DNA of 64,000 bases from Mesaphorura yosii (Eukaryota > Arthropoda > Collembola > Poduromorpha > Tullbergiidae): positions 62,001 to 126,000 of the forward strand of contig WIXG01000206.1 of the NCBI GenBank assembly GCA_009869945.1, written 5' to 3'. The stretch's first letter is position 1; each line of letters starts with the position of its first letter. The notes under the pieces are model-generated. The model had not been told where the DNA came from and did not search any database. It saw nothing but the letters and a program-made list of their open reading frames with translations. Positions 52,713 to 64,000 of the stretch are shown in pieces. A program made the position numbers and the translations under genes.

Positions 52713-55700
52713 ATGCACTTTTCAAGGCACGCCTGTCATTTTCATAATCCGCGTCCTACTCTTCGAAATCAAGTGATCTCGTCCTGCTGCTGCGACTGCA
52801 TTCGAATCAACTCCCACCTGTTCGGCGGCCACGATTCGCACTCCTACTTCACCGGTTCCGAAACCGAAGACGAAGATATGCACTTCGGTACAAAATGTCC
52901 ACATCCGTCCGCCTGCCACCATATCGACATGGGAGAAAGGAGGCGGTTCTTCGAACATTTAAACAGTTCACACGATTTTTCGGAAGACGAGTGTCTGGAG
53001 TACTGCAGGTATTGCACCAAAAAGGTAAGACGTAATATCGTCTATTAGCAAACTAGCAAATTCCAGTTTGTTGAATGTTGGCGAGAATTCTGATCATTTG
53101 TGTCTTGTTCCCAGCAACAAATGGCGAGATATCTTACACGCCACAATTGGCAAAAACCACAGCAAAGGCGAAGGTTCGGATTCAATTAAGTAATTAATTG
53201 CTGAGTGTGCTAAGAACGTGATCATGGTTTAGCGTTGGTAATGCTGAGATTTCAATTAGGAAGTGTCTTTCAAGCTGTGGATTTCGACGACCGCAAAAGC
53301 ATCCGTACGCACACGTTCGAAACCGGGACGGGAACCTGCACCAGCGCCAGCACAAGCAGTTTCGATACCAAACAGAATCTGAATCTCGTCCTGCTACACA
53401 CGAATACGAGTACGAAAGAGGCAGAAATGCTGAACAAGGGCGATTTTACCAGAAGATAAATCAAGCCAAAGTCGGCTTTCACCATCGCCATCATCAGTAC
53501 GCGCACAGTGACGTCGAGAAGCCGAATCGTCTTAGGACAACAATCGACCAAACGTACATACACGAACACGAACCACAAACGCGTAGGCCCGTCTACTCAT
53601 TTGACTACCAAGATGACAGGCCGCCGTATGAAGTTGTGAGTCTGTGGAGGAGACCAAATTCTCCAGCTGGAAATCACCACTCTCAAGAAGCCGTTTCGCC
53701 GACTCCGCAAAAGTTGGAGAACGGAGGACAGCCTGATTACAAATGGTCTCTGGCAAAACATCAAGCATCGCGTGAATACCTGAACAGCATACAAACCGTG
53801 ACAAAGACGAGGACGGACTGGGAAAAAAGGATTTCGACTGATCCGAAGTTCAGAAACGCGATCATAGTACAACGAATCGAACCAGGTGAAGGCGAAGGCA
53901 CACTTTCTCTTCGTGGAGAAGCACCAAGGATTGGCGTGGAACCGAATGGAGGACCAAATCATGCTCCTGCCACGGACGAAGCCAATGCCATTTCCACCCA
54001 CACTGAAGAGACAAGAGTAGAAAGAAATGAAATGCAAAACGGCCAAGGCGAGGAGTATAAAAATGAGATCAGAGCTCGACACTCGCATTCATCGTCCATG
54101 ATTCATCGACAGGTGGACACGCACAATGCCAATGCCAACGCGGGCCCGAAAGCGAAAAGTCATCCCAGGCGTCATTCAGGCAAATTTCCGCACCCTGAGT
54201 ACGAACACTTCAACTTGAGCAGCATGAAAATACCCGGCCATTGGTCGAACTCCAACTCGGCAGAAGTTAATGCAGGCGACATCGAAAAACCAGGAGATGA
54301 GAACGAAAACGCTGCCAGCAGTGGTGGCAAGCAAATTCCGAAGAAATATTTCGATGAATGGAGAGCCAGAGCCAGAGCGGGCAGAAGTAGAAAGTTTCCG
54401 AATCTCGAGAAGAAAGAGCCAGGAATTAAAAATGGCTTGCTTATTCTGTCCCATTCAAGATCTCAACAAGAAATCAAGACCACGACGCATGATTTACGGC
54501 GTGTCAGTACCAAAACTGCTGCAACGGGAACGGCGGCGTCAACAAAATCTGCGCCTCCACAGCCACGGCCGAGAAGATGGTTCGAGATTTTAGACTCTGT
54601 AAACCCCTGGGCGCCTGCGCCGGCCGAAGGCCCTAATCAGCATGCGACTTTGACTGAACCAGAACGAGAACATGAGTCAACTGCGCACGCGGCGTCTGCT
54701 GATACTGGAGTGGATTTCGCAATCGAAATTGACGGTAGAATTCCCGCAGAACGGGCGACATCGGTAACCAATGAAACTGAAAAGGCCCTACAACGCCTGT
54801 CCGCAGATTACAACAACGTCGTGGCTGCCGGGACCCGAACAGAGAGTTTAGACATTCGAGACTCGCGACTGGCCTTCAACGTATCCCTCGAAAATATCGC
54901 AAAATCGAAAGGATGCAGATCCACTGGAACCGGAAATCATTCTCAGAAACAGTACTGCGAAAACTCTGCGTCTACCAAAAAGAGGCACTTCGAACAGAGA
55001 ACCGTGATTGGTCATCGAATCTGTCAATTTTGTCAACAACTCATTACGGAGCCCGTCGAGCCTCACAAAGTGCTTCAAGTGCAGGGCAGAAACGTGTTTT
55101 GGCATCGGAAGTGTTTCAGGTGTGCGGAGTGCGAGACGCTGCTGGACAGTCAACATCATTATTTCTGGAAGGGCAATGCGTACTGTACGCAGCACTACGC
55201 AAGCATTGCCCAAGTTCCACAATGTGCCGCGTGCCAGGAGTACATTTTTGATCGCACCATCACACTGGCGATGGATCACACGTGGCACAAACACCATTTT
55301 CAGTGTCTAAACTGCACCCGGCCGTTGATTGACACGAAATTCGTCAAGATTGGTTCCAACTCGGCAATTTGCTTCGAGTGTCAACAAAGACTTTACTCCA
55401 AGGCAAGTATTTTGTCTTATTGTCGTTATAATGCTTTTCTGGTTCCAGCTAAAGAGAAATTGGATAAATTATATACGGATTTATTTACAGAACTGCGTGT
55501 TTTGTGGACAGCGAATCCTACCAACTGACATTTACGTGAGGAGCGGAGATTGCTTCTGGCATTCCAACGACACGTGTATCAATTGCCAGACTTGTCACCG
55601 GAACCTGAGCCACGCCTCGAGAATATTTGTCCGGCATGGCAAAACGTACTGCAATCGGTACTGCGCCCAGATGAATGTCTCGCCAGCAATTGCGCTGACC

Positions 55701-55730
55701 CACGAGAATCCTGAAGAAGTGAAAGCGTAA
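52713..55730 (+). CDS. Triple-LIM-domain protein, Prickle/Testin-type LIM set without a visible PET domain
   Basis: Four plus-strand exons: 52713-53024, 53115-53173, 53233-55402 and 55491-55730; introns 90, 59 and 88 nt; 926 aa. The ATG has an in-frame TGA at 52704. Residues 62-114 hold spaced Cys/His (C62, C68, H82, H87; then C98-x2-C101-x12-H114 spanning the exon 1/2 joint), possibly zinc-binding. A long charged, low-complexity middle follows. The C terminus has LIM1 (C721, C724, H748, C751, C754, C757, C775, H778), LIM2 (C788, C791, H809, H812, C815, C818, C837, C840) and LIM3 (C849, C852, H871, C876, C879, C882, C901, C905). LIM2's WHxxHFxC and LIM3's H-x4-C with final C-x3-C are as I recall them in Prickle and Testin. 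Those proteins carry a PET domain before the LIMs; none is visible here. LIM domains bind proteins, often at the cytoskeleton or in planar polarity. Donor 2 (gttcgg) is weak, and an acceptor at 53259 also keeps frame. The last intron is GC-AG. Confidence 0.85.
55403..55490 (+). other. GC-AG intron separating LIM2 from LIM3
   Basis: The exon ends in TCC AAG (55402) and the intron begins gcaagt, the consensus of the rare GC donor class. It ends ttatttacag before AAC TGC. Phase is 0 on both sides, and joining restores LIM3 directly after LYSK. No GT donor nearby gives the right phase. The intron itself is open, so retention would add 41 residues and stop at 55526-55528, deleting LIM3. Confidence 0.85.
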
Positions 55731-55782
55731 ATTGTAAATTCCTCAACGCACAAAAATGAAAATGGTACAAAATATTGAGCAG

Positions 55783-55788
55783 ATTAAA
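55783..55788 (+). terminator. Candidate ATTAAA polyadenylation signal of the LIM gene
   Basis: ATTAAA, the commonest variant of AATAAA, lies 53 bases after the stop codon. That would make a very short 3' UTR, so a more distal site is equally possible. Confidence 0.3.
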
Positions 55789-56090
55789 GAAACCCAAAGG
55801 AAATGCATGGCAAGGCAAGTGAATTGCGTGTGTCGGAAATCTCGAATTTACAAACGGACCTATAAAATCCATGCGAAAGGCTTGCGCAGAGGAAGTACGC
55901 GCGGTGTGGTACTTTTATGATCTCAGCCGTCTGTGGCTGTGGCATGTTCGTCTTCAAATTAGGGAGGCAAGCAAGCAGCCTAGCAGGATATGAATACACT
56001 GAACATAGTGTTCGATTTCTTTTTATGTCTCGAAATTTATTACGCAAGCTCCAAGAAAAGTTTCGGGTTACCGTCGTCGTCGTGCTGTGT

Positions 56091-56113
56091 GCCGTGCCGT
56101 GCCGTGCCGTGCC
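56091..56113. repeat. (GCCGT)n pentanucleotide repeat, locus 2
   Basis: Four and a half GCCGT units, the same unit as at 37694-37715, preceded by a TCG triplet run (56072-56083). Confidence 0.85.
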
Positions 56114-56598
56114 ATACTGCGATATGCGATTCATGCCAGCATTTTGTCCATGCATTTTACGAGCAGCATAGATTTATGTGCGACCCGCACAAACATTCAT
56201 TACCATTGCCCGTATTCATTTCAGCCGTCGTCTGCTGCCCGTCTATCTCTATCAATCTTGTTTATTATCCGTCCATGCATGGCTGATACTTGCATCATCT
56301 TGCATTGCGTGGAGATTGTGCACAAGAAACGAGAAAAAATTACCGTGCTTGATGTATGTGCAGGCAAGTCATGTAATAAAATGAAATTGGATGCCGCACA
56401 GCCGTCAAGTTCAAGACCCGCCACGTTTCTCCACCCTTTTCAGATGGTTTTACACTTTGAATGATGGAGCTGCCCTGCCTGTCTTCATACATTACGAGCC
56501 ATGCCAGGTCCGCTTTGATTGCCCTTAACAAGAGATGATGAGATGGGCTGATGATGAGCCAAGTTGAACAGATGAGATTCAGAGATGAAAACGCCAAC

Positions 56599-56630
56599 GC
56601 GAGGGCGAAGGCGAAGGCGAAAGGCGAAGG
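56599..56630. repeat. (GGCGAA)n hexanucleotide repeat
   Basis: About five GAGGGC/GAAGGC units with a one-base insertion in one copy. Confidence 0.8.
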
Positions 56631-59600
56631 TGGTTTGATGCATGCAGCGGAGGAAATGAGCCCGTGTTCATATTACAGTCGTAGTCGTATTTCAGATTCA
56701 CAGCGTATGATTAACTAAGCGAACTCACCTTATTTATGATAATTGAGGTTCGCCCTTCCTCGCCTTTGGGTAAGCGTCATCAATTCACTTCAGCTCGGCC
56801 GGTGTAGGGCCGCAAGTACCGAGTTCTTTGATTAGTGGGAGAGGATTCTCTTTCACGAGCCACGAAGAAATCAATGAACAATTATGCTAGCAAAGATTGT
56901 TCTGTTGCTTATGAAGTTGAAACTGGAAATCCTCCCAAGAGCCAAAAACACAGAGCAAACAGCACAGGTTGAGCACTCCAAGCTGATGGGCTTTGACTGC
57001 ACGTTAATTAATATGACAGCCTTCCACTTCATTTGCGGAGGAAGGTCGGATGAGAAATGGAATATTTTAGTTGAGCCTCACAAAGCATAAGAAAACGAAA
57101 ACCTCAACAGCCAATTTTTGGTGAAAGTCAATCTCGGATTAAAGTAAGAAATCACTTTTACGAAAGGTTCGAGCAAAGTTCAAGCACGAAAAATATGAAA
57201 CTTGTTCATATTTTGTACACATCAGAAGTTTAACCCGAAAACACCACACGGCTCCCGAGAAATCCTTCGAGTGTTGCGTTGTGCGAAAGCGTAAAACGCT
57301 AAATGTGCAAGACAAGATCTACAAAGCATAGAAAGCATAGAAAGAAGATGTCGTGCCATGATAAAATATGAAGGATGAGAGAAATGATAAATGCACACAA
57401 CCTTTGCGGTTGAAAACTCCCCAAGGTCGTAAATCATTGACGAAACTTATAAATTTTGTGCGATTTTACAAAATGAAGTCGCCGTCACAGTTGTGAAGCG
57501 CCAAAGGCAAAACACAATCCATACGCTTTTAACCTCGCCTGCCTGACCGACCTGACACGGGCGGGCCTTAACGGTGATAAGGAAAAACGTAGGTTATGAA
57601 AACTTCCACAATGGAACACGACAGGACAGAATCCTTGTAATTCTGATACCGCTGAAACTGTTGTTCGGTTCCAAGAAGCCGAAATTTATGACGATTACAA
57701 TATTCCTTAAATATTCCACAGTTTTTCCGCTTTCACTTCCCACAAGCTTCATGGCACTTTTTTTTTTTATTCTCTCTGTAAATCAACCGAAGGTTAGCAG
57801 AGCTCATAAATCTTTGTTACAGACAAAAGTCTGATCTGGCACGCTTTCCCTGATCATTTAATCGCAAAAACTGGAGCGATTCTTACGTATTCGCAGAATC
57901 GGTCAACGTGGATGGTGGATCAATGCTGAAGCCCGCACTGCACTGCATTGCACTTGGCCATGAATCATGAAGCCATAAAAGTTGGGAGTCTTTCGGCATC
58001 CACGCGCGGTCGTAAAAGTGAAATAATTTGAATCCTAAAATGGACGGTGAAATGGGAGGTCAAGCAATTCCGCGTAATTTATTGGCAATGTATCCTGCCT
58101 CGTGCAGACAATTTATTTTATGAGATAAGGAAAGTTCAGCAGCATAGTTTGTAGTTTGTCCAGAACTCTGAACCAAACACAGCACAGCGGAGAGCATGTA
58201 AGCGTATTTGGAGGAGGACGTGCAATTGAAAACCGACAACCGAGCAGTCAAGTAGCAGCGTGTTTAGGCCGCTTATGTGAAAATAATGTGGCATTGGGCC
58301 GGAGTCGAGAGATAAATGCGAACCCGAATGCGAGTGCTGCAGTCCAGACGTTCTCGTAGTGCAACAGCGACTCTGCCACGGTTCGTTTTGGCAATCGACG
58401 TCACAATTTATTTGAAATATGACTCGACTCTTAATTTCGGGATGAAACCCACATTTTCTAGTCCAGCGCGAGCCGATAGATTTCTTCGAGGACAATTTCA
58501 TGACTGCGACAAGAAAATGCTGTATCACGACACAACAGGCAGCGGCGTGGCGGGGAGAAAATTGGCTTAACTCAGGCTCTAATTGAGTTAGCATCCAAAT
58601 CCTTGTCATTGTCAAAGTGCTGACAATGACAATTTTAACCCAGGAAGCATTGGCTGCTATTGGGCTTTGGCAGGACATATTTCACTGCATAAACTCTTGT
58701 GTAAACACGCACTTCGACTGGTTTTGATTGGGACCCATTGAATCTTGAATTCATTTCAGAATGCAGGGAAGGGCAGGCACTGTGGCTAATCCCAACAATA
58801 CACACAACAGTTGTCAACGGATTAGACCAAACGGGCAGCCAGGCAGTCAGAATGAAAATTCCTTGCCACTGCTGGCTGATGCGCTGTTCTCTGCTGGCTC
58901 CTATTACTTGGATAAATACTCAGCACTCAATCCAGCTTAGGCTTAAGGTTTACGGCTTACAGTAATTCGATTCGACACTGCGAATTCAAATTCAATCCGA
59001 AAATTACACACACACATGACAAATCTCAATCCCAATTCCAAAGGGCGCGAGTGACAAGGACAGATTGTAAATTCTCCAATTCTTATTCTACAAATAGCCA
59101 GCAGCCCTGCCTGCAATTTTGAGTTGTACCCTGCGCTGTGTGGAGAAATGTGGCCAGTAATGACGGTAAGACTATCGAGAAATAAGAACAGAGATCTCCG
59201 AAATAAGGATAACCCAATCATCAGCGACAAGGCAATGGCAGTGAATTATGTTAATGGTTTGACATGAATGAATGAGATTCAGTAGCTCATGTCATTGTCA
59301 AGTCGCTTTGCTACTGCGTTGCGGCTGGCCTGAGCATATTTCCATCGTAATCGTAATCCTCTCATACACAACACACGGCAAATTCCATCTCGTGCTGTAG
59401 AATTTGTAAAGATTTCAGTGACACATTGTCTGACGTGGTCTGTCTTGTGTTGTTGTTGCTTGTTCGTCAGCTTGTGAGCTTGTGACTGGTACTTATGATA
59501 TTAAAATGTATTGTTTCGCTATTATTATTACTGCCAGCGCGGTGCCGTGCTGTGCATGCATGTTTTACGTTTGCACGATGCGTGCGATGTCATTTATCCA

Positions 59601-62600
59601 TTGTCACAGTACACATGTCATCCCAGCATTCAGCATTTGTACACTAAAATGTAAAACTTGATACTTTTCCTTTCATTTTGCATGGATTACGAGGAATTAA
59701 CTCTGCACATGCTGGCACTCGTCTTTCAACCGTCTCGTCGTGTCCTTCGTCCTTGCATGCACAGATTCATATTTTTCTCTCTCACTCGTATTTCCCATTT
59801 CAATGCAGCGCGGCCGATTTATCGCTGTCATCGCTTTTACTCACTTTGGAATAACAAACCATGCACAACGCCAAAGCAGGACGTGCGTGGCAGTGGCAGT
59901 AGCGTACGCTACGCGGAGCTTTTGGATTATTATTTGAAATGATGACATGACATGGAATTATTATTTATGTTATTTTTCATCGCAGCGGCTCTGTTTGTGT
60001 CTCCTCAAAAATGGCAGTAATGGCGTTCTCAATCATTCTTTCAAAGCAGAGAACTACAAGACACAATTCACGGAAAAATCGTCATGTCGTTATCATTTGT
60101 CAGCTCAGGGCAGATGCGATTATCGAAAATTCATGGCACAGGGTACAAGGACATTGGCCAGCAATCATCGACCTTTGGGTGTAGAAGCAGAAGGGCAGAA
60201 GTACTGCATTTCAAATTCGAACTTGGCTTAGCTTGAAAGAATCTTTGGTTTCGCTGCATTTATTCTTGCGTAACGTGGCGTGCTGACGAGCCAACTGAGC
60301 AAAAGAGCGATGCCGAAGTAAATTAACGTGGACAGCTCATGTCAGCGGTTACAAAAGAAGTTGGTGTTTTTGCCCACTCAGACGTGAACCATTTATCTCC
60401 GTTGAGGGATTACGATACCTGTCCAGAATTTGACACGTCCATCAACTCAACGCTGTGCACAGCGCAGCCTCGAGTGACTTAAAGGAGCCGCGCCCTTTTA
60501 TTTCCCAGCGTTTTCTGTATTCATCATCTTGAGTGTAATCATGAATCATGCGTCTCACACGCAGACGATTCAAGAACAATGCAATCCGCGTCTTGAGTTT
60601 CACAATGGATGAACTTACGTTCTAACGAGGACTGCTGGAGCCAAACTGAATTCCTGCCATGGCCTGGAGAACCTCATTGTTTTCAGAATGAATGCAAGGA
60701 ACCCACCTCAGCACTTGGATTCTTTTCGGAACGGACTGAAATCAAAGCACGATGTCATCGTCATCCATCTTTCATTCATCATCTTCACTTCTTTCAATCG
60801 CATTGTTTGAAATTCACTTTAGCTAAAAGAAACTGCCAGTCCAACTTCCACTTTCAATTTGTCTTGTGCTCCTTTCTACTTTTAACTTGCTTTGCTTCCT
60901 TTCCATTATTTGTACTCCTACCTCACTCGACCAAAGTGGGAAAAGAATTGCTGGAAGCCAGCAGCGCGATGTACCTTCTGCATTTCTCAGTATTCAGAAT
61001 TGTTGCTTTGAGTTTGATTAATTTACCTCAAAACCATGAATAATCCAAAAGCTCCAAGTTTAGCATCTCACGCACTTCTTGCTCAAAATACTTTCGGAAA
61101 TTAACAGGGTCTATTAGCATCAATCTTCGTCAAACGGCTAGAAAGTTGAGTCGAAACGAGTCAAGTTCAGGTGAGACATTAATTCAATGGAACACAAATA
61201 TAACCTCGTCGCCTCACTTGCCAAAAAATCGGACCTCACTTCAAATGGTTTGTTTACACTTTGATTGGTGCCTCTGAACTCTGAATTCTGAGGTAGAAGT
61301 GCTATTTGTTTAAACGGTGCTGCGAAATCGTAGATGTCAAGATTACAGGACGACGCAGCGTGCCTGTGACGTGTCTGCGATGTGCCTGGGACAAGAGCAC
61401 AGCAAAGGTACCAATTAAACCTCGCGCACGCAATGATAACAATAATTATGAGCGCCCTTTATTATTAGACCGTCGCATGAGGATCTGATCTGTGTTATTA
61501 ATCTGCCGCACTATCATTATTGAGATGCGATTACACCGTGCGACTGCGACCATGGCCCTAGCGTGTCCAAGACAGTTACAGTCACCGCATGCAATCCGCT
61601 AAGACTACGACATGGAACGAGAAAGTGCCAGTGCCTGTGCCAGAGGACAGAATAGAAAAGTACATAAAAAGAGCAATAAACCAAAGACTCGCACTCGCAT
61701 TTTCGTGTAGCCAGCAAGCCAGACCTGGCTGAGTGACTGGAAGTGGAAGTCTCATGGAGCGTTTTGTCGTAATAATCATAATAATAATTCACGGTGCTTA
61801 CGTGTAATATTTGATAGCCTGTTCCAATCCCGAATAAACCAGCATGTCCAAGTTCATTTGTCAGCAGGAGCAGGAGAGAAATGAGAGACGAAAGGGTAAA
61901 AAATTATGATAATGATAATGATTATTACAAGCGATTACTCAAATTGTATTGTTCTTTCTATGCAACTATGCATTTCTTCCTTTGCATAATAAGCACGCAG
62001 GCAGTTGGGCATTCCATAAATTATAACTTCCGCAGTTTGCGTATTGCGTAATGAATGCTGTAAAATAAAATAATAGCTGACAATACTTTTGAGGGTGTTC
62101 ATTTTTCATGCGCGGTCGCGTTCATTAATTCATCCAGAACCTCAATTGCAACTGCGGCACAAAAGATGGATTTAGTGATTTTGAGCCCCTCTCAAGTCAG
62201 GATACCATTTTATTCATTGCCCGATAATAAATATTGTAATTTCCAAAGCGCATAAATAATATTCGTACCTGCGCTGCACTGCCTCGAAACCTTCACATTC
62301 ACACAAGACGTTAACGTGGGTAACATACGATTATTATTCCTCCTCCTGCCAAGCAGATCAAGACAGCCAAAGAAATTACCGTGGATTTATTACCCGGCTC
62401 TTTGTGCTTGGCTTGGCTCGGCTTGCTACATGTCTGCTTTCAAAATTATGATTATGAATGAGTTGTTCTAATCGTTAACTGAGCACTGAACACCTTCTGA
62501 CTTGCACTGTCTTGTCTTGCCTGGAAAGAAATGCCCACAATAATTTCAAATGTTAATGTGCCATGAGTGCCATCTTAATGAATGAGCGTTTCAAAGAGCC

Positions 62601-64000
62601 TGAACAATTTGTACATGAGACCAACGATCTTGATTCTTGAAGATTCAGTGAACCGTCAAGTTCCTGGTGAAATACGAGCTAGTAATGCTGGATTCGTTTG
62701 AAATGTAAAGAAAGGGAGAGAAAACTGCGCGACGAGCGGTGACTATGAGCGCAACTACGACTTCGACTGGGAGGTGGGCATGTAATTAAAGTGATGCCAT
62801 TCATCATCTCACACTCACAATCAGACACCAGCCGAGCAGCAGACTACAATGGGACTCTAATAAGTTTCATAACGAATAAAGCGACAAGAGGGTCGGTCGG
62901 TTGGGCGCTCGTAGTCGTAATAAATATTTTATATGTACAAGAATTAACCCCGGACTCGTTAATGTATAATAAATATGCGGGACCTCTTCCCGCACTGCAC
63001 AGGCACAGGCACTCAGCATTCATAACTCATTCTAAATGCGCTCTGCTCTGCTCCACACAAGAAATGAGATCCATAAAATTGCGCTACGCTGCATTTCATT
63101 TTCGCCCGACACCAGCACCAAAACACAAAGAAACAAGAAAGCATACGCTATAACAACAATTCACGAGGAGAAATGAAATATTATCATTTCATTATAGCAC
63201 CATGTTTGTGGAAATTATTACTGATTGCTCACAGTTGAGACAGATTGATGATCTCGCATTGTAGCCCTTATTAGCAACCACACCTTCGAACGCGCATAAA
63301 TCAAGAGCAGCCTTTTAAACTAAACTTGTATTAATAACGAGCTGTCGGTTGTTCTATGTACTAAACTAAGCTTCTGCTGATGACTAGCTCGATAAATTAT
63401 AAAGGGCTGAGTGCTCTAATCCACTTTCTTCGCATCCAAAATTTATGATCACGATAAAATGCGAAAAGCAATGGCAATGGCAATGACGATGGCGGTCATA
63501 TAAATATGAGAAATTCAAATCATGACACGACTAATAATCATAAAATGATGAGATTAGGAGATTCAAAATTTTGGCAGTGAAGTTTTCTGACATCGCAGTA
63601 CGAATTCGTAGACAGTCAAGCCAATGCAATGCATAGCAAAGCCATAAACTGGCGAACTGCGTTCTGGGAAAATAATAGTCATGATAATAGCACGACTAAA
63701 GTCACGGCTACATTTCCATGTGTCATTAAAGTTCAGAAGCAGCCTGGCCCGGACCGGCCTGGACGGACGTCGTGTAATATAATAATAGTGCATGTGCGCC
63801 ATGCGCAAGGATTTAAAGTTATAAATGTAATAAAACCTGTACTTAAAGAGAAGCCTTGAACGACAATTTCCTTTCGGACAAAATTATTACAGAGTATTAT
63901 GATTATTGCTTTCGTCGGTCGCGTCGGCTCGGTCAGTTGTTCAAAGTCTTATTTGCTATTTCTGCATTCTGGCTTTCTCCGAAACGTGCACGTACGCTCT

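Larger units (their letters stand above)
55731..64000. other. Gene-poor region downstream of the LIM gene
   Basis: No supported gene. The LIM-gene 3' UTR should occupy the first part. A 180-codon minus-strand frame at 58136-58678 and a 144-codon plus-strand frame at 60609-61043 have no recognisable domain, and I regard them as chance. GCCGT and GGCGAA repeats are listed separately. A run of 11 T lies near 57758-57768 without other signs of a retroposed copy. Confidence 0.55.

Noticed and set aside
57758-57768. Run of 11 T, possible trace of a retroposed tail
   Set aside because: No target-site duplication, no element body and no other support. A single homopolymer run is expected by chance or slippage.
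58136-58678. 180-codon minus-strand open frame
   Set aside because: Rich in Cys, His, Ser and Arg with no domain, signal peptide or splice continuation. It overlaps open frames on the other strand. A frame of this length is near what chance gives in 64 kb at this base content.

Overview
The window looks like nuclear DNA of an arthropod or close panarthropod relative. It holds three spliced protein-coding genes with short introns (six of the eight are 59-90 nt, plus one of 240 and one of about 1.35 kb). They sit in a gene-poor, moderately AT-rich background full of short 4-6 bp tandem repeats. I cannot name the species. The transcription factor in the middle opens with the MVVL...NQYLQPDYL arrangement that I associate with the insect gene noc, which favours a hexapod, crustacean or similar lineage. 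There is no operon, phage, CRISPR array or clear RNA gene.

Layout. 1-15.2 kb: no gene seen. 15234-16760 (minus strand): a complete five-exon secreted acid/neutral lipase of 407 aa with signal peptide and full catalytic triad. 16.8-27.2 kb: no gene seen; the 3' end of the next transcript probably lies near 26.7 kb. 27270-30711 (minus strand): a complete three-exon NET-family zinc-finger gene (noc/elbow; vertebrate relatives ZNF503/ZNF703), 615 aa. Its second intron holds an unexplained cluster of opposite-strand reading frames. 30.7-52.7 kb: about 22 kb without a gene, probably part of the regulatory landscape of the noc-like gene. 52713-55730 (plus strand): a four-exon gene of about 926 aa with three C-terminal LIM domains of the Prickle/Testin type, no visible PET domain, and a Cys/His module near the N terminus. 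Its last intron is a GC-AG intron. 55.7-64 kb: no gene seen.

The three genes do not look functionally linked. The lipase is a secreted or lysosomal enzyme, the noc-like gene is a developmental repressor, and the LIM protein is probably a cytoskeletal or signalling scaffold. The long empty flanks fit the noc-like gene, since developmental regulators usually sit in gene deserts packed with enhancers. The many other open frames of 60-180 codons are rich in Cys/His/Ser, show no domain, and overlap each other on both strands; I treat them as chance.

Most notable: the GC-AG intron whose retention would remove LIM3; a Prickle-type LIM triad apparently without PET; the unexplained reading-frame cluster inside the noc-like intron; and an excess of the palindrome GGCCGGCC.
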